From assembly GCF_014297445.1 (NCBI RefSeq), contig NZ_JACORU010000001.1:806001-870000 (forward strand): 64,000 bases of DNA, given 5' to 3'. Shown one piece after another: positions 25,901 through 37,500 of this stretch. The first letter of the stretch is position 1. Each line of letters starts with the position of its first letter. Under the pieces are notes generated by a model. The model was not told the origin of the DNA and searched no databases. It was given only the letters and a program-made list of their open reading frames with translations. A program made the translations under genes and the position numbers. Source of the stretch: Ramlibacter albus (lineage in GTDB: Bacteria; Pseudomonadota; Gammaproteobacteria; Burkholderiales; Burkholderiaceae_C).

Positions 25901-27671
25901 CCGAGTTGGTGACCGATAGGGGGCCCGTGCTGGTGAATGCGGCTAAGTTCGTGAATGCGTTGCCCGACCCGTTCAGCGTGATCGAACCGCCGGCCGAGAT
26001 ATTCGACACGTAGGCATACACGTTGGTCGCCGTGATCCCCACGGCCGGCGCCTGCGTGATGCTGCCCACGCCCGAATGCATGGCGAGCGTGCTGCCGCTG
26101 GCGCCGCCGATGTTGGCGTTGAGGAAGATGCCGTTGTCGGCGATCAGGTTCAACGTGTTCGACGTCGACCAGCTGAGCGGGTCCACCAGCTTGATGAAGC
26201 CGCTGCCGGCGCCGCCGGTGGTCGTCACGGTGACCGTCGAACTGCCCAGGGCGGTGGACAGGGAGCCTGTCGAGAGGAACGAATCGATGGTTCCAGCGCC
26301 CGAGGACTGGAACGTGGTCGGGCCGCTCGTGTCGACGCTGCTGTCGGTGCCGGACATGCCCGCGCTGGTGGCGTTCGCCTGCGAGCTGGCGATGTAGATG
26401 TTCGTGGGGTCCAGCAGCAGGTTGCCGGTTTGCCCCATCGGCGCGCGCGTGTCCGTCGTCCCGCGGTAGTCGAGCACCTTGCCCGACGTTTCCACCCGGC
26501 CGCCGTCGCCGCCCTGCGCGCCGCCGCGCGCGCTCACCGTGGCTTCGCTGCGCGTCGTGCCATCGCTCCACAACACCACCGTCCCGCCGTTGCCGCGTTC
26601 GACGGCATCCGCGTTGATCACCACACCCGCTTCCGCGGTCGTCGCCTTCGCGTTCGCGATGCGAGAGTCCTTGCCCTGCCAGCCACCGCCGACAAGCGCT
26701 TCGCCGCCGCCCTCCTTGCCGGAGACGTCGATCACCGCGCCGCTGCGCAGCATCACCTTGCCGCCCGTGATGTGGGCCTGGCCGCCGACGGCGCCGCGCT
26801 GCGCCTGCACGCGGCCCGCGATTTCCGCCGCGTCCACCGCCTTGATGACGACCTTGCCGCCTTCGCTGGTGACGGCTGTTGCCTGCGCAAGGCCGCTGTG
26901 CCTCAGCGTGCCGGCGAACAGGCCGACCGCATCGCCCTTGAGCGTGCCGAGGTTCACGGCCCGGTCGTCCGGCGCCTGCACCTGCAGCTGGATGCCTTCG
27001 AGCCCGCGGCCCGTGATGGCCACCTTGCGCCCCGCGACGAGCATCGTCGCGCCGTTGGGCGACTGCACGATCGCGTCGGCACCCACCTGTGCGTCGGGCG
27101 CGACGAGCACGATGTCGCCCGCACGCGCGATCACCTGCCCGTTGACCACGAGGTTGCCCGCGATCACGCCATCGCCGAACACCATGCGGCCGGCCAGCGC
27201 GTCCGCGTCGGCCATGCGCAGTGTGGAAGCGGTGAAGCCCGCGGTGTCGACCACTGCACCCGTGCCCACGGTGATGCCCGAGGGGTTGACCAGCACGAGC
27301 CGGCCGTTCGAGGAGAGCGTGCCGAAGATGCGGCTGGGGTCGTTGCCCAGCACGCGGTTGATCGACGTACTGGCCGTCGTCGGCTGCACGAACTGCGTCG
27401 TGGTGCCCGAGGGGATGGAGAAACTCTGCCAGTTGATCGCCGAGTGCGCGGTGCCCGCGCCGTTCTGCGTGGTGACGACCGTCTTGCTGCCCTGCTGCAC
27501 GACGCTGGCCGCGCCGTGGATGACCTGTGCGCCGACGGGCTGGCCGCGCGCCGCGAGCGGCGCGAAGCACGTGGCCAATGCGAGCGCGAGGCCGAGTGGG
27601 GCATGCCCCGCGACCGCCGGACTACTGGTGGGATGCAGGGGCGCTCGGGCGCTGGGTGTGTGCTTGGGCAT
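13995..27671 (-). CDS. Giant filamentous haemagglutinin-type exoprotein with YDG repeats (FHA copy 1)
   Basis: 4558 residues. A long signal region (hydrophobic [15 protein letters not shown], cleavage near ARGQ) precedes the TPS/haemagglutination-activity domain, with signature [18 protein letters not shown] ~2500-residue Gly/Ser/Thr-rich beta-helix follows. Residues ~2760-3977 contain 14 YDG repeats of 86-87 residues (KVYDATT...FADKNVG...DAGNY), flanked by MBG-like units ([27 protein letters not shown]). A further beta-helical stretch leads to a PTPA linker (~4377-4465) and a ~90-residue Lys/Glu-rich tail ending DTSCKP. The family is secreted by two-partner secretion, but no TpsB gene is nearby. 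The ATG at 27671 begins the signal peptide; the frame stays open upstream only because it reads across copy 2 in another frame. Its Shine-Dalgarno is weak and it lies 11 bp after copy 2, so it is probably co-transcribed. Confidence 0.92.
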   Translation of the reverse strand: MPKHTPSARAPLHPTSSPAVAGHAPLGLALALATCFAPLAARGQPVGAQVIHGAASVVQQGSKTVVTTQNGAGTAHSAINWQSFSIPSGTTTQFVQPTTASTSINRVLGNDPSRIFGTLSSNGRLVLVNPSGITVGTGAVVDTAGFTASTLRMADADALAGRMVFGDGVIAGNLVVNGQVIARAGDIVLVAPDAQVGADAIVQSPNGATMLVAGRKVAITGRGLEGIQLQVQAPDDRAVNLGTLKGDAVGLFAGTLRHSGLAQATAVTSEGGKVVIKAVDAAEIAGRVQAQRGAVGGQAHITGGKVMLRSGAVIDVSGKEGGGEALVGGGWQGKDSRIANAKATTAEAGVVINADAVERGNGGTVVLWSDGTTRSEATVSARGGAQGGDGGRVETSGKVLDYRGTTDTRAPMGQTGNLLLDPTNIYIASSQANATSAGMSGTDSSVDTSGPTTFQSSGAGTIDSFLSTGSLSTALGSSTVTVTTTGGAGSGFIKLVDPLSWSTSNTLNLIADNGIFLNANIGGASGSTLAMHSGVGSITQAPAVGITATNVYAYVSNISAGGSITLNGSGNAFTNLAAFTSTGPLSVTNSGNLNIVTSANVAAFGGGQVFGVNAPGQPVSISVNSGNLTVNDSTVGLNASGAVLSINTHGGTVSQSAGAALTAATLDIAGGDISLSNAYNPVSKLLISSTGAAISFKGNSPLSLGTITQTNEGLSSMSIATNNQHLTINGTVTAANGAGSGLALDSGTGSVVQGTGGLLKAHTFYFNPNSSGPVGISPKPILTQPLGTSSSINAGTGTGTPSMVYVTHTGDATLGTINVAGFAPIGISVVSGDLTLANSVSTTGSLTLAAEGKLTKPDSLTINGGNSLTLSANRMDLGSTASRVTTNGNLVVRPYSSAWNVDLGSTADTTANTLELSAAELGVFSAGSESTIKIGSTAHSGTMVVSAPVTIPAIGFGVALEMGGNITQTAPITATGGLAARSNGTVDLTDAGNNIAKIAGQATGGTGFSFLFRNSTSAQVGSVGGYSGINAAGLNVSLATASGSISQSGGTITASGLDINAPGGILMVSTNSVGALTANSSGGNIAFSNGAALELYASSMGLANGSISIQTSGGSANSVTIADTVQAPSSGTITINAGSADILQGTNGLLKAQNIGLAMTNGGGVGTLAAPIMTAPAFIGGTTTLQTGYASGGPTSYYVKNDGHAQLGSTFKVASGATVAIATMSGGDLTATTSVNVGSGALLLSADGTLLAGSHLHATTTSGSTTVLSGDITLSAARTLIQGGGAVSIIGNNITLEADEVSLGGPAASIVSKTSTTVKPRSGSANIDIGTTTKGTPGKLELSATDLQKFDTSDSSGVLRIGSTTTAGTLTVSAPVSLGITGGLALEIDGNITQTAALSVGKLAAAATGSVTLDNVNNEINVISGSAGSAGGFTLVSNHPSGLTVGSAGGWAGIVTGNDAPISLRARQGDLFIADLTNGLNAGAGTVTLRADNGFLYQDYQGGDPLNDAPITAGLLVLDSPAGDIDLFGQRNAVSALSVASAGGSALYFQGSVPLSLRDVSASADDIEFLTESANITIDGVVQGTGANSMIIVTARNAAILQGTGAGTRKLSASRIDLQQDNPGSGATAGTEAAPILTEGTTVNIGNGVTGPTHAYVSHTGDLILNQFTVSDVAQVTATGNLEFQGYTSSGTLEATLTSGGVFSQVNTASIYAKSLTVVADQVSLMGIGGSMTADTATVKPYTAGRAINIVGSKSGSPTSLELDDYDMAALAGSNVLRIGGPSAGAIHWGASLFTSFGALVLESGAGVTQDSSAPIVATSIGVRANGDVVLDANNDAYGFAASVGSAGGQIRFKSISDLEIGTVADITGVTLTGAGSLSLVSGGNLTQTSNGVLTAPSAYLEGRKVILDADNLTGVIAGQATGSGSNDIFKYRSINGIHLTTVDGFSGVAQASTSTADDGRGIWLEANAFTQDANAPLATANGLYLKGATAPAAATLASTLNNVNSIAGTALSSVDFYNSGSLYIGTVDNSNSEQQAFSPLQNYTALGATGDIHITSGVSIGVNAVVSLGGNVSLNAATGNLHFATNALAIADYGTMTLNAPSGAVYKNNGAEIYADVLDVTAYNEINLGYFNAVRRFNAAQTGPSGYIFFSYGTPTFASEVEIGNVTQAASGSQIALGAMETVNARLVGTVQSGVGSSLTFNVGGATLLQGGGMLKSDDIVLIAQTPGRIGLASDPIFIAPNGSNVNVSMQGGDAMGAGYAVKQPYGSGMSLSFAGGPGTESEVVVVASSSLTLNTPIYTGTGGIYLEAQGGILSQTPGAILSGNTIELRSNRMELDGGSGSIASTTETVVKPYTNAPTVDLGDTATGLTGTLSLSADELNAFAGSGILRIGRTDGNGVNISQPLSLASFSGALVLQGQVVTQSAPITVPTLGIRGGDVLLQNVSNDIGTIAADVVGQYRVVNGAAGTLYVGQVDGMSGIKASGQVSVRTPGELHLDYPVTSSASGDAIVLASSTFTNHAGSKGVEAPGGRWLIYSSDPGPNEYGGLQSLDGTTLNTAVWGTSVDDGLANVPAGNRFVFTHTPQLTITAGDVTADYNGTTSFTPPLPTISGLMKGTDFNAVTPPFGDDTVTVNLSATTPLRDVNTYSGAVTLSSVTQPYGYLAPNFTPGNITVNPLAITISTSDVVKTYDATTSASGNPVAVAGGLVGGDTFTGGSYAFTDKNAGTNNKQVNVSGIGINDGNGGNNYSITLVDNFTSTINPAPLTVNGIGAQGKVYDRTTAATLTGTASVTPISGDVVSVTGTGTGVFPTKNVGTHTVTVTGFSLTGGDAANYAIVQPAPTATITQASLQITGVTASNKVYDAGTAASLGGTATVTPIAGDTVNVSGIGAGAFADKNAGNNKPVTVSGFTLSGADAANYLPLQPAGLTASITQATLAVTGVGAANKTYDATTNATLTGTATVTPLGTDVVNVVGAGTGTFNNKNVGTAKPVSVGGFTLTGTDAGNYIIVQPSGVTANITPATLAVTGITAADKVYDASVAATLNGTAGISPFAGDTVSLAGTGTGTFANKNVGTAKPVTVTGFSLTGTDATNYTLVQPTPTANITPAPLVIGGVTAQNRTYDATTVAPLGGTATVTPLGSDSVSVGGGGLGAFADKNVGTGKSVTVSGFTLFGADAGNYIAVQPSGLTANITAASLAVTGVSAVSRTYDATTNAALTGTPTVTGFAGDSVGVSGAGTGQFADKNVGNTKPVTASGFTLTGTDAGNYIIVQPSGLTANITPALLAVSGVGAQNKVYDTTTSATLTGTAAVTPIGTDSVSLAGAGTGSFADKNVGNGKAVNVSGFTLSGTDAGNYVIVQPSGVTANITPASLLVSGVSASNKVYDTTTAATLAGTATVTALGTDSVSVAGSGTAAFADKNVGTAKPVTVSGFTLTGADAANYLVVQPSGLSANITPASLAVSGITATGKVYDATTSATLAGTATVTPLGTDSVSVAGTGTGAFADKNVGTAKPVTASGFTLTGTDAGNYIVVQPSGLAANITPAPLAVNGVTASGKVYDATTAATLAGTASVTPLGTDAVTVSGSGTGTFADKNVGTAKPVTVSGFTLSGADAGNYTIVAPSGLNANITPASLAVGGVTAASKVYDTTAAATLNGTASVTPLGTDSVSVAGTGTGTFADKNVGTAKPVTASGFTLTGTDAGNYIVVQPSGLTASITPASLTVGGVTASGKVYDTTTSATLGGTATVTPLGTDSVSVAGSGTGTFADKNVGTAKPVTASGFTLTGTDAGNYTVVQPSGLTANITPASLAVSGVTASGKVYDATTAATLSGTPTVTPLGTDSVAVSGTGAGTFADKNVGTAKPVSVSGGFSLTGPDAGNYVVVAPSGLSANITPAPIAVSGVGVAGKVYDGTTAATVTGTASVTPLGTDNLSVAGTGAASFVDRNAGTAKPVNVGGYSLSGTDAGNYTIVQPSGLTATITPAPITLTTTDVVKTYDGSLGAPGASLVLNAGSVFGSDTISGGTFAFTDRNAGTGKTVTVSGAAVSDGNGGNNYAITYAPNTTSTILVRPLSTWNGAGGNNLWSNPANWDALPDASNVLNVSIPSGVTVNYDLASTTNLQSIASAGTLGMANGTLSLTGALNTSGYVQTAGALTAGSLTVTNSFSQTGGSISSSGAVSVTHNPATDLQIATLTAPSVTLTVPNAGVVQNGALTTELLTYNTNPAAQVLLTDPGNAIASLVGSGGGLTLVNIAAPLEITSFSGSSLTIDNTGGIVTTGPVDVPVGNMSVVSHSPITVGASVTAGSIQLTSTGTAGNDNITINAPLTATTGGVQITSADGVAVNANIAAATAVTATAGTTTTFAAGTTVAAPSVTFQAAGTPVTAPTPTPAPTPAPTPAPTPAPTPAPTPAPTPAPTPAPTPAPTPAPTPAPTPAPTPAPTPAPTPAPTPAPTPAPTPAPTPAPTPAPTPAPTPSPTASATAARVQEALPNVAPAIIEQIVTETQNTLTTFVTLLVAEEKVQAVSKEKEIEKKDDKKEDKSEAKDKKDEKKNKDPIVTDTSCKP
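14260..14545 (-). repeat. PTPA linker repeat of FHA copy 1 (about 22 units of 12 bp)
   Basis: A tandem 12-bp unit (plus strand ggcgtcggtgca and variants) encodes Pro-Thr-Pro-Ala between the beta-helix and the conserved C-terminal tail. Synonymous T/C and G/A variants differ from unit to unit. Confidence 0.9.
15740..19390 (-). repeat. Array of 14 YDG-domain repeats in FHA copy 1
   Basis: Fourteen consecutive coding units of 258-261 bp, each with KVYD.TT, then a Gly/Thr strand, then FADKNVG, then DAGNY, then an ITP boundary. The units nearer the C-terminus (repeats 8-13) are the most alike, with long identical DNA runs; repeats 1-5 are more diverged. This fits array growth by unequal recombination at the C-terminal-proximal end. 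Confidence 0.9.
26740..27610 (-). repeat. Shared TPS-domain coding repeat, copy in FHA 1
   Basis: This segment, encoding the signal core, TPS domain and first beta-helix turns, aligns without gaps to the equivalent segment of FHA 2 at a constant offset of 6827 bp. It is more diverged than FHA 2 is from FHA 3. Confidence 0.85.
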
Positions 27672-27682
27672 GGATAACTCGA

Positions 27683-30600
27683 TCAGGGCTTGCAACTCGT
27701 GTCGGTGACGATCAGGTCTCGCGCCTTCTTCTCGTCCTTCTTGTCTCCGTCGGGCTTGTCTTCCTTCTTCTCTTTCTCTTTTTCCTTTTCCTTCGTCTCG
27801 GACTGTGCCTTTTCTTCCTTCACGAGCAGAGAGACGAAGGTCGTGAGCGTGTTCTGCTGCTCGGTGACGACCTGCTCCACGATCGCCTGGGCGACGGCGG
27901 GCAGTGCTTCCTGCAGGCGCGCCGCGGTGGCGCTGGCCGTCGGTGACGCGGTCGGCGCCGGCGTGGGGGCCGGTGTCGGCGCGGGCGTCGGGGCCGGTGT
28001 CGGCGCCGGTGTGGGGGCCGGCGTCGGCGCGGGCGTGGGCGCCGGTGTGGGGGCCGGCGTCGGCGCGGGCGTGGGCGCCGGTGTGGGTGCCGGCGTCGGC
28101 GCGGGTGTCGGTGCAGGCGTGGGGGCCGGCGTCGGCGCGGGTGTCGGCGCAGGTGTCGGCCCCGGTGTCGGCGCAGGCGTGGGGGCCGGAGTCGGGGCCG
28201 GTGTCGGCGCAGGCGTGGGGGCCGGAGTCGGTGCAGGCGTCGCCACGGGCGTGCTCGCGAACGTCGACAGCGGCGCGCCGCTCACGCTGGCGGCACTGGC
28301 CACGCTCGCGGGCGCCGTGACGCTCGAGAAGGTTCCGGTGGGCGCCGTCGGGCTCGAGAGGATCGTGAACTGCTCGCCGCTCGCCGGCGTGTAGCTCGAC
28401 GTGATGACGAGGTTGCCGCCCAGCACCACCGCGCCCGTGACCGCCAGCTGGTCGTAGCCGCTGCCCGGCGTCGGCCCGGTGACTTCCATCTGCAGCTGGC
28501 CGGTCGCGGTCTGCGTGAAGCTGCCGTCGATGGCCAGCACGCCGGGCGACGAGCCCGGCGCGACGATGCCGGAGTTCGTGACGTTCGCGGCGACCGTGCC
28601 GCTGCCCTTGATGGTGCCTACGTTCAGGAGAGCGCCACCCCCCGTGGAGCAGCTGCTGCCCGCGCACGAAGCGATGCCCAGCAGGCCGTTGACGTCGAGC
28701 GTGCCGTTGTTGGTGGCGAGCCCTTGCGCGCTGGCCGTGGCGCCGGACGCAACGGCCAGCGTGCCCGTGTTGCTGTTCAGGAGCAGCTGGTAGGTGAAGC
28801 TCGCCGCGGGCGCGAGCGACAGCAGGCCGGCATTGTCGATGCCGCCGGTGTGCGTCATCTGCGCGCCGTTCATGGCCAGCGTACCCTGGTTGATGAACTT
28901 GCCGCGGGTGCCGCTCACGGCGACGCCCGGCAGCAGGCTCACGAGACCCGTGTTGGTCCAGAAGCCGCCGAACAGCAGGTTGTTTTCCACCTGCACGCCG
29001 CCTGGCGCCACCAGGCGCACGGTGCCGTTGCTGCCGTCGATGCCCGCGGTGCAGCCGGTGGTGTCGCACGTGCCGCCGAAACCGCCGCGGCCGGAGATCG
29101 TGAACAGGCCGTCGGCTGCCGGCGCGTAGATGCGGATCGCGCCCGACGCGGCCGTGCCCGAGACGCTGCCGCCCGCGCCACCATTGCCGGGTGTCGCGCC
29201 CGAGAGGCCGCGCCCGCCGGCGCCGCCCCGGGCCACGATGTTGATGTCGCCACCGACGGCGCCTGCTGTGATGCCCCCTGCCGCGTTCACGATCACACCG
29301 CCCCCGGAGCCGCCGTCGCCCGCTTGCGCGCCCGCGCCCGTGGCGTCGCTGCCGACACCACCGTTGGCAACGATGGTGTAGGTGCTGGCGCTCGTGACGG
29401 TGCCGGAAAAGTCCAGCGCGATCGTGCCGCCGCTGCCACCGGTGCCGCCGCCCGTGTGCGCGCCGCCGTTCGCCGCGACGAGACGCAGGGTGGCGCCGCC
29501 CGCCGCCGCGAGCGAGATGCTGCCCCCGGTGCCCGCCAGCGCGCCATGCGCGGCGGCGCTGCCCCCACCGCCGTACACGTCCACGAGCCTGAGCCAGCCC
29601 GCCGGCGCGCGCAGCGTCGCCGTGCCGCCGGCGCCGCCGCCGGCGCCGGACCCACCCGTGACGTCGTGGTTGCCGGTCGAAGTGAGGTCGCCGCCCGCGG
29701 CGCTCAGCGAGATCGTGCCGCCGGCACCACCGATGCCGTTGCTCGCGTTGCCGCCCCATGCCGCCACGCGCACCATCTGCAGGGTGCCCGCGCTGCCGAC
29801 GACCACGCGGCCGCCCGCGCCGCCGCCCAGCGGGCCGCTGCCGCCATACGCGAAGGTTTCGCCGAGGTCGACGTTCGCGCCACCGTTGATCGTGATGTTG
29901 CCGGCCGTGCCGCCAGCCGCGGCCGTGCTGATGCCGCCGCGCGAGCTGAGCCCGCCCCAGGGCGCGTGGATCGAGATGGCGCCGCCGGCCTGCACCGTGA
30001 TGTCGCCGCCGCGCCCGTTGGTGCCGGCGATGTCGTCGCGTGGCGACGTGGAGATGCCGTCGACGAGTGTCACCGCGCCGCCGGCGGAAACCGTCACGTT
30101 GCCGCCGTCGCCGCCCGAGCCGCCGCGCGTGTAGATGCCCGCCGACGGGAAGTTGACGGCGCCGCCGGCGCTGATCACGACGTCGCCACCACGTGCCGCG
30201 GCAGTGCCGAAGCCGCCGCCCGTCCAGACGCTGCCGAGGTTGGAGCCGAGGCTGGCGGTGGTGTAGCCGAGCAGCTCCACGTCGCCGTGGCCGGACGAGA
30301 TCTCCACTCGCCCGCCGGTGCCGGCACGGCCCGCGGGCGGATCGCTGCTGACCGTGCCCCACCCGCCGGCGCTGTTGATCACGCCGATGCGGATGTTGCC
30401 ATCCGCCGCGATGCGCACCGGTGCGGCGTCGCCGCCGCCTTGCGCGCCGCTGGCGCCGCCCGTACTGATGCGGCCGACGTTGATCGCACCGCCGGTGCCC
30501 GACGAGACCACCGTGATGGCGCCGCCGTTGCCCGCGAGCCCGAGCGAGCCGAAGCCGCCGAATGTCCCCAGTTCGGTCGCCGTGATGCCGCCGGAACCGG

Positions 30601-33600
30601 CTGCCAGCGAGATCGAGCCCGCGTTGCCGCCGCCGGAAGGCGCGCCGCCGCCGCCCGCGAAAACGTTCGTGACCGCGAGGGAGCTGGCCGCCCCCGCCGC
30701 CGCCAGCGTGATCGCGCCGCCGGCCCCGCCCTTGCCGGTGCTGCCCTGCGTGCCGCCGCCGCCCGAGAACGCGCCGTCGGCCGTGATGTTGCCCGCAGCC
30801 GAGCCGACCGAGATCGAACCGCCCGCCCCTGCGTCCGCCGTCGCGCTGCTGCCCGTGATGAACCCGCCGCCCGCGCTCAGGAAGCCGAACTGCGCGCCCG
30901 TGCCCGCCTGCACGTTCAGCGCGCCGCCGCGGCCGGACGTCGCGACGCCGGTGCCGCCGTAAGCGTTCAGGTCGGCGCCCATCGCGCTGCCGCCGGCCGC
31001 CACGGTGATCGTTCCACCCGCGCCGCCACGCGATCCTGAAGCGCCGAAGGCACTGGCCCCGTTGGTGATGCGGACGTTGCCGGCGTCGCTCACGATCGAC
31101 ACCGAGCCGCCTTGCCCGCCCACGCCCAGCGAAGGCGTGGAGGCGGCGTACGCGTTCACGCGCGTGACGGTGACGTCGCGGCTCGCGAGGACGGTGACGG
31201 TGCCGCCGTTCCCGGAGCCACCCTGGCCCTGGTGGCCGAACGCATGGATGTCGCCGGTCGTGATGGTGCCCGCCCCGGTCGCGGTGCCGCGTGCGGTCAG
31301 CACCGCGCTGCCGGCGCTGCCCCCGACACCGGTGGCGCCCGTGGCCTGCATCGAATCGCCGCCCTGCACGGAAATCGAGCCGGTCGTGATCGAGCCGTTG
31401 GTCGAGCCGATGCTGACCGAGCCGCCCGCCCCGCCGTTGGCGGTCGTCAGCGAAAAGCCGTGGCCGCCGTGGGCGAACACCGAACCGAGCGTGACATTGC
31501 GGCCCGCGCTGACGCGGACCGTCCCGCCGGTGCCCGCGCCACCGTCATAGCCTGCATTGGCGCCGACGTTCATGTCGCCGCTGACGATGTCGGTGCCCGC
31601 ACTGAGCGAGACCGTCCCACCGCCATTGCCGAGCTTGTTGCCTCCGGACGTGTTGCCGGGTCCGGCATAGAAGGCGGAGTCGAAGGTCGATGTCCCCGAG
31701 GACGTCGTGACCGTGCCGAAGCCGTGGGCAACGAGCGCCCCGCCGGCGGAGACCGTGATGGTGCCGCCCTTGCCCGCGCGGCCGAACGCGGCGCCGCCGC
31801 CGCCGGCATAGAGGCCGCCGTTGCGGTCGCCCTGGGTGCCGATGTTGATGTCGCCGCCGGCGGTGATCGAGATCGTGCCGCCGTCGCTGCCGTCGACCGC
31901 GGGCGTGCTGGCGGACCCGCCGCCTGCGTTCAGGTGCGGCAGCGTCACGCCCTGCGCGGCGCTGATCGAGATGCGCCCGGCGGCCCCGCCGTTCTGGCTG
32001 CCGAAGGCCCACATGCCACTGCCGTCGCCGGCTTCCTGCACCACGCGGCCGCCCGCGCTGGAAAGCGAAATGACACCGCCGTTGCCGCCGGCGCCAAGGC
32101 TCGAGAAGCCTCCGGCAACGCCCACCCAGCTGCGCGCCGGGTTGCTGTCCTGCGTCGTCGACCGCAGCACGATGTCGCCACCCGCCGCCACCGACAACGT
32201 GCCGCCCGCGCCGCCGGGACCGCTGCCGTCGAGCGCGACATGGCTGAGCGTCACCGCGCCCGCCGCGCTGATCGTCGCGGTCGCGCCGGAACCCGCGCGC
32301 GTGTCGGTCGACGAGCCGATGCCGAAGCCCCAGATGTTCAGGACGTCCACCGTCGATTGCGACGTGATGGCGATGGCGCCGGCACTCGCGCCGGCGGTGC
32401 CAGCGCTCGGGTAGAACCCCCTGGTGCTCAGGGAGCCGACGCTCACCGCGCCCGCCGCCTGCAGGGTGACCGCCCCGCCGGGGATGGCGACACTGCCCTG
32501 CGAGCCGCCGGTGTAGATGTCGGTTGCGGTGATCGCACCGCCCGAGTTGATGGCGATCGAGCCGGTGTCGTAGGTCGAAAGCGCGAGGAAGTTCGACGCG
32601 CCGGCCGACTTGAGCGTGAGCGAGGCGCCGCTGACGCTCTCGAGCGCCGTGATGCGGCCGGCCTGCGTGGCGCTGGCAGCGGCTTCGATCCCGACGGCCC
32701 CCGTCACCCCGCTCACGCCGCGATACACGGCGCCGTTGAAAGAACTGGTGAGCGTGCCCAGCACCAGGTCGCCCGTGTTGCGGAACGACAGGCTGCCGCC
32801 GTAGAACGCCAGCGTGCCGACGGCGGCGCTCGTGACCGACGCGTTGCGCGCATTGCCGGCGGCGAGGATCAGCTGGTCGGCCTTCACCGTGCCGGCGTTC
32901 TGGACGATGCCGTTCAACCCGACCAGCTGGACCTGCGCGGGCGAGCCCGACGGCCCCGAGCCCGTGAGGCTCGCGTTGAGCACGACGTTGTTGTCCGCAA
33001 CGAGGCCGAGCGCCCGGCCGGAGGTCCATTGCACCGGGTCCGCCACCGTGATGTTGCCGGTGCCCGTGCCGCTCGTGTACGTCGCCACATACACGTTGGA
33101 CAGCGCGAGCTGGTTTTCCAGGTCCTGCACCTTCAGCACGCTCGAGTTCGGCGAGAAGTACGTTGCAGTGCCGCTTGCGGTGGAGAAGCTGCCGCCGGTC
33201 GTGCCGCTGGCCTGGATGGTGATGTCGGTCGGGTCGAGGAGCAGCAAGCCGTCGCGGCCCTGCGGCGCGCGCAGGTCGGCGGTGCCGCTGAAGGCCAGCA
33301 CCGACTTGCCCGACACCTCGGCGCGCCCGCCATTGCCGCCGGCTGCGCCGCCGCGCGCTTCGATCGTGCCCGCGAAGCTCGTCGTCCCGTCGCTCCACAC
33401 GGCGACCGTGCCGCCATTGCCCTGCGACGTGGCATTCGCGCGGATCGCGGCGCCGGCTTCGAGCGCGGTCTCCTTCGCATTCGCCACGCGCGCATCGCCG
33501 CCCTGCCAGCCGCCACCCACCAGCGCTTCGCCGCCGCCATCGCGCCCGGACACGTCGATGACCGCGCCGCTGCGCAGCATCACCTTGTTGGCGGTGACGT

Positions 33601-34498
33601 GAATCGAACCACCCGCCGAACCCGCTTCGGCGCGTACGGCGCCCGACACGTCCGCAACGTCGCCGCCCTTGAGCACGACCTTGCCGCCCTCGGCGCTCAC
33701 CCCGCTGGCCTGCACGAGGCCGCTGTGCTTCAGCGTCCCCGCAAACACGCCGACTGCATCACCCTTCAACGTGCCCAGGTTCACCGCGCGGTCGTCCGGC
33801 GCCTGCACCTGCAACTGGATGCCTTCGAGCCCGCGGCCCGTGATCGCCACCTTGCGGCCCGCGGCCAGCACCGTGGCGCCGTTGTCCGCCTGCACGATCG
33901 CATCGGCGCCGACCTGCACGTCCGGCGAGATCAGCACGAGGTCACCCGAGCGCGCAATGACCTGCCCCTGCACCGACAGGCTGGCGCCGAACGCGCCGTC
34001 GCCGAAGACGAGCCGCCCCGCGATCGCATCGGCTTCGCTCATGCGCAGCGTCGACGCGGTGAAGGCCGCCGTGTCCACCGCCGCGCCCGCACCCACGGTG
34101 ATGCCCGAGGGGTTGACCAGCACGAGCCGGCCGTTGGAGGAAAGCGTGCCGAAGATGCGGCTCGGGTCGTTGCCGAGGACCCGGTTGATCGACGTGCTCG
34201 CCGCGTTGGGCTGCACGAACTGCGTCGTCGTGCCCGAGGGGATGGAGAAACTCTGCCAGTTGATCGCCGAGTGCGAAGTGCCCGCGCCGTTCTGCGTGGT
34301 GACCACCGTCTTGCTGCCCTGCTGCACGACACTCGCGGCACCATGAATTGCGTGCGCACCCACTGGCTGGCCACGCGCCGCGAGCGGCGCGAAGCACGTA
34401 GCCAGCGCAAGTGCTAGACCAAGTGGGGCATGCCCCGCGACCGCCGGACTGCTTGTGGGACGCAGAGCCACCCCGAAGCACGCAGTGTGTCGGGCCAT
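27683..34498 (-). CDS. Filamentous haemagglutinin-type exoprotein, Gly-rich beta-helix (FHA copy 2)
   Basis: 2271 residues. The signal peptide core and TPS domain ([17 protein letters not shown]) are almost the same as in copies 1 and 3. The body is unusually Gly-rich, with units of about 20 residues such as [16 protein letters not shown] and [16 protein letters not shown], which fits a right-handed parallel beta-helix. Near the C-terminus a Cys pair ([13 protein letters not shown]) precedes an adhesin-like segment ([15 protein letters not shown]). The PTPA linker (~2084-2183) and the common tail ending DTSCKP follow. The ATG at 34498 has a good Shine-Dalgarno (GAGGAAG) and lies 10 bp after copy 3's stop. 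The product should be exported by Sec, then secreted by a TpsB partner encoded elsewhere. YDG repeats are absent, so copy 2 presents a different surface from copy 1. Confidence 0.92.
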   Translation of the reverse strand: MARHTACFGVALRPTSSPAVAGHAPLGLALALATCFAPLAARGQPVGAHAIHGAASVVQQGSKTVVTTQNGAGTSHSAINWQSFSIPSGTTTQFVQPNAASTSINRVLGNDPSRIFGTLSSNGRLVLVNPSGITVGAGAAVDTAAFTASTLRMSEADAIAGRLVFGDGAFGASLSVQGQVIARSGDLVLISPDVQVGADAIVQADNGATVLAAGRKVAITGRGLEGIQLQVQAPDDRAVNLGTLKGDAVGVFAGTLKHSGLVQASGVSAEGGKVVLKGGDVADVSGAVRAEAGSAGGSIHVTANKVMLRSGAVIDVSGRDGGGEALVGGGWQGGDARVANAKETALEAGAAIRANATSQGNGGTVAVWSDGTTSFAGTIEARGGAAGGNGGRAEVSGKSVLAFSGTADLRAPQGRDGLLLLDPTDITIQASGTTGGSFSTASGTATYFSPNSSVLKVQDLENQLALSNVYVATYTSGTGTGNITVADPVQWTSGRALGLVADNNVVLNASLTGSGPSGSPAQVQLVGLNGIVQNAGTVKADQLILAAGNARNASVTSAAVGTLAFYGGSLSFRNTGDLVLGTLTSSFNGAVYRGVSGVTGAVGIEAAASATQAGRITALESVSGASLTLKSAGASNFLALSTYDTGSIAINSGGAITATDIYTGGSQGSVAIPGGAVTLQAAGAVSVGSLSTRGFYPSAGTAGASAGAIAITSQSTVDVLNIWGFGIGSSTDTRAGSGATATISAAGAVTLSHVALDGSGPGGAGGTLSVAAGGDIVLRSTTQDSNPARSWVGVAGGFSSLGAGGNGGVISLSSAGGRVVQEAGDGSGMWAFGSQNGGAAGRISISAAQGVTLPHLNAGGGSASTPAVDGSDGGTISITAGGDINIGTQGDRNGGLYAGGGGAAFGRAGKGGTITVSAGGALVAHGFGTVTTSSGTSTFDSAFYAGPGNTSGGNKLGNGGGTVSLSAGTDIVSGDMNVGANAGYDGGAGTGGTVRVSAGRNVTLGSVFAHGGHGFSLTTANGGAGGSVSIGSTNGSITTGSISVQGGDSMQATGATGVGGSAGSAVLTARGTATGAGTITTGDIHAFGHQGQGGSGNGGTVTVLASRDVTVTRVNAYAASTPSLGVGGQGGSVSIVSDAGNVRITNGASAFGASGSRGGAGGTITVAAGGSAMGADLNAYGGTGVATSGRGGALNVQAGTGAQFGFLSAGGGFITGSSATADAGAGGSISVGSAAGNITADGAFSGGGGTQGSTGKGGAGGAITLAAAGAASSLAVTNVFAGGGGAPSGGGNAGSISLAAGSGGITATELGTFGGFGSLGLAGNGGAITVVSSGTGGAINVGRISTGGASGAQGGGDAAPVRIAADGNIRIGVINSAGGWGTVSSDPPAGRAGTGGRVEISSGHGDVELLGYTTASLGSNLGSVWTGGGFGTAAARGGDVVISAGGAVNFPSAGIYTRGGSGGDGGNVTVSAGGAVTLVDGISTSPRDDIAGTNGRGGDITVQAGGAISIHAPWGGLSSRGGISTAAAGGTAGNITINGGANVDLGETFAYGGSGPLGGGAGGRVVVGSAGTLQMVRVAAWGGNASNGIGGAGGTISLSAAGGDLTSTGNHDVTGGSGAGGGAGGTATLRAPAGWLRLVDVYGGGGSAAAHGALAGTGGSISLAAAGGATLRLVAANGGAHTGGGTGGSGGTIALDFSGTVTSASTYTIVANGGVGSDATGAGAQAGDGGSGGGVIVNAAGGITAGAVGGDINIVARGGAGGRGLSGATPGNGGAGGSVSGTAASGAIRIYAPAADGLFTISGRGGFGGTCDTTGCTAGIDGSNGTVRLVAPGGVQVENNLLFGGFWTNTGLVSLLPGVAVSGTRGKFINQGTLAMNGAQMTHTGGIDNAGLLSLAPAASFTYQLLLNSNTGTLAVASGATASAQGLATNNGTLDVNGLLGIASCAGSSCSTGGGALLNVGTIKGSGTVAANVTNSGIVAPGSSPGVLAIDGSFTQTATGQLQMEVTGPTPGSGYDQLAVTGAVVLGGNLVITSSYTPASGEQFTILSSPTAPTGTFSSVTAPASVASAASVSGAPLSTFASTPVATPAPTPAPTPAPTPAPTPAPTPAPTPGPTPAPTPAPTPAPTPAPTPAPTPAPTPAPTPAPTPAPTPAPTPAPTPAPTPAPTPAPTPAPTPAPTPAPTASPTASATAARLQEALPAVAQAIVEQVVTEQQNTLTTFVSLLVKEEKAQSETKEKEKEKEKKEDKPDGDKKDEKKARDLIVTDTSCKP
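27950..28245 (-). repeat. PTPA linker repeat of FHA copy 2 (about 24 units of 12 bp)
   Basis: The same 12-bp coding unit as in the other two copies, here biased to gtgggggccggc and gtcggcgcgggc variants on the plus strand. It separates the beta-helix from the conserved C-terminal tail. Confidence 0.9.
33490..34350 (-). repeat. Shared TPS-domain coding repeat, copy in FHA 2
   Basis: Aligns with FHA 3 positions 39446-40306 at a constant offset of 5956 bp with no indel over about 860 bp, and only scattered substitutions by eye. This indicates recent duplication or gene conversion. Confidence 0.88.
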
Positions 34499-34508
34499 GG
34501 CTTCCTCA

Positions 34509-37500
34509 TCACGGTTTGCAACTCGTATCGGTGACGATCGGGTCCTTGGACTTCTTCGCGTCCTTCTTGTCGTCGCCGCGCTGTTCGTCCTTCTTGTCCT
34601 TCTCCTTTTCCTTCGTCTCGGCCTGGGACTTCTCCTCCTTGACCAGGAGCGAAACGAATGTCGTGAGCGTGTTCTGCTGCTCCGTCACGACCTGCTCCAC
34701 GATCGCGGGAGCAATGTTGGGTAGCGCTTCCTGCAGGCGTGCGGCCGTTGCGCTCGCCGTGGGCGATGCCGTTGGCGCGGGCGTCGGTGCGGGTGTTGGT
34801 GCAGGCGTCGGCGCGGGCGTTGGCGCAGGCGTTGGCGCAGGCGTTGGCGCAGGCGTTGGCGCAGGTGTTGGTGCAGGCGTCGGCGCAGGTGTTGGCGCGG
34901 GCGTCGGCGCAGGTGTTGGCGCAGGCGTTGGCGCGGGCGTTGGCGCAGGCGTCGGTGCAGGCGTTGGTGCCGGCGTCGGTGCAGGCGTTGGTGCCGGCGT
35001 CGGCGCAGGCGTCGGCGCAGGCGTTGGTGCCGGCGTTGGTGCAGGCGTCGGTGCAGGCGTCGGTGCAGGCGTCGGTGCAGGCGTTGGTGCCGGCGTCGGT
35101 GCAGGCGTTGGTGCCGGCGTCGGCGCAGGCGTCGGCGCAGGCGTTGGTGCCGGCGTTGGTGCAGGCGTCGGTGCAGGCGTCGGTGCAGGCGTCGGTGCAG
35201 GCGTCGGTGCAGGCGTCGGTGCAGGCGTTGGTGCAGGCGTCGGTGCAGGCGTTGGTGCCGGCGTCGGTGCGGGCGTGGGCGCAGGCGTCGGTGCAGGCGT
35301 GGGCGCCGGTGTCGGTGAAATCCGCAGCGACGGCGGCGGACCCGCGTTGATCGCCGTCGAGAAGCCGGCCAGCGTCGGGGGCGTGCCCGTGATCGTGCCG
35401 CCGGTGCTGCGAAGGATGTCGAAGTTGTCCCCCGGCACATAGGTGGGCGACACATCGTTCTTCTGGATCGTCATCGACCCGAGGTCGATGTTGCCGCTCA
35501 CGTTGACGATGTCGTAGCTGCCCGTCGACGTGAGGTCCGTCGCCAGCTTGCTGCCCGCGCCCATGGTGAGCGAAGGCGTCAAGATGGCGAGCGTTGCGAC
35601 CGTGCCGACGCCGCCCGGGCTGATGATGCCGTTGTTGGTGAGCAGGCCACTGCCCAGGTCCAGCGTACCCATGCCGCCGATCACGGCACTCGCGTTGTTG
35701 GCCAGGTTGTTGGCGATCGCAAGAGTCGCACCCGCGTTGGAACCCAGCGTGCCGGAGTTGCTGGTGAGCACACCGGCCGCGAACGACAGCGTGCCCGTGC
35801 CGGACGCGACCAGGCCGGTCGAATTGTTCGTGAACGTCACGCCGTTCACCGTGCTCGTTCCCGTCCCGGCGTTCTTGCGGAAGGTGCCGAAGTTGCTCAC
35901 GGTCCCACCCGTGCCGGCGAACTGCAAGGCGTCCCCCCCGAGGTTGAAGAACGCCCCCGACTGGTTGGAGATCGAGCCGCCGGTGCCGAAGGTGAGCGTG
36001 CCGGACGTCATGTTGACCGTGCCCGAATTGACGACGGGGCGCGTCAACGAAACGTTGCCCCCGATCGTCGCCACCGCGCCGCTCATCACCGTGAGGCTGC
36101 CGGTGCCCAGCATCGAGCCGCTGCTCCAGCCGAGCGCGCCGCTGATGGTGAGGTTGGAAGCGCCGGTCAGCGAGCCGCTGTTGAGGATGTCCAGCCGCGC
36201 GATGTTCATCGGCCCGTCGATCGACAGCGTGCCGCCGTCGACCTGCAGCGGGATCGGTGCCGCCGGCGTGGCCGCGTTCGTCGACGACACGTTCATGTTC
36301 AGGCTGGTCGTGCCCACGCCGACGATGAAGTTGTTGCCCGCGATTGCGTTGATGGAACCGGCGCCGGTGAGTTTCGCGCCTGCCAGCGTGATGTCGTTGC
36401 CCGCCTTCAGCAGCACGCCGCCGGCTGCGGAGTTGAGCGTGGTGTTCGAGACGATGATGTCGCCCAGCGCGCCACCCAGGCCTTCCAGCGTGATACCGTT
36501 GCCCGTGATCGGCTGCGTGGCGACAACGGCATCGCCGGTGGACGTGATGGTCACGCCACCCGTCGACGCGGTGATGCCCTGCCCCGACAGGCCCACGCCC
36601 ACGGCGCCGGGCTGCGAATACTGAACGGACGTACCGGTACCGGCGATGTTGCCCGCGACGGCATTGCCGGAGGACGTCAGCAACACCGAGCCCGTGGACG
36701 TGAACTTCAGCCCCTTGTTCGTCACGACGTTCGCGCCGGCGGACTGGCCGATGCCGTTCCCGGTCAGCGAAATCCCGATCACGGGCGTTGCCGAGGCCTG
36801 CGACACGCCCGCGAAGCCATTGATCGTGCTGAGGCTGATGGCATTGGTGCTGGTGTACGCGAAGCTGTCGCTGGCGCCGGAACCCGTGGCCTTGCCCGCG
36901 ATCACGCCGGTGCTGTTGCTGCCTGTGAGGTTGACGCTCGAGCCTTCGGCGTACACACCGCGTGTGTTGATGGTCCCGGTGCTCTGCGTGAGCGCGCCGC
37001 CCGCGATGAGCACGGCCGTGCCCTGGTCGCCTGTCGCGCTGCCGTCGAAGAAGCTGGTGATGCCCGACATCAGGTCGTGCGGCCCCGCGATGTTGAGCGC
37101 GCCGCTCGTCTTGATGCGGAATGTCTTGTTGACGTTGGTGGCATCGCCGATCGTGGCGGCGAGGTTGCTCACCGCGTTCGACGCCGTGTCGAGCGTCACG
37201 TCGCCGAGCGCGCGGATGCCGAGCTTGTTGGCCGTGATCGGCGCCGTCGCGAGCTGCGTGATGGTGCTGGCGCTCTGCAGCCCGAGCACGTTCGTGGCTC
37301 CGGCGAGTGCGAGCGGCTGCGTGATGCTCAGGGACGCCGTGTTGGTGCCGCCCAGCTTCACGAGCGTGCCGGATGCCAGCGTGTTCAGTTCCGTGGCCGA
37401 CAGCTCCACCGTACCCGCCGCCGCGTCTGTCGCGGAACCGAGGTTCATGGCCGCGCCGCCGGTCGTGGACAGCGAGACGAAGTTGGTGCCCGAGACGGAG

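Noticed and set aside
22308-25919. A 1203-codon plus-strand open frame opposite FHA copy 1
   Set aside because: Same low-complexity Arg/Val/Ala shadow composition, no recognisable motif.
27672-30362. Upstream extension of FHA copy 1 by about 900 codons in the same frame
   Set aside because: It crosses the stop, linker and body of FHA copy 2 in a wrong frame. The signal peptide and TPS domain start at 27671.
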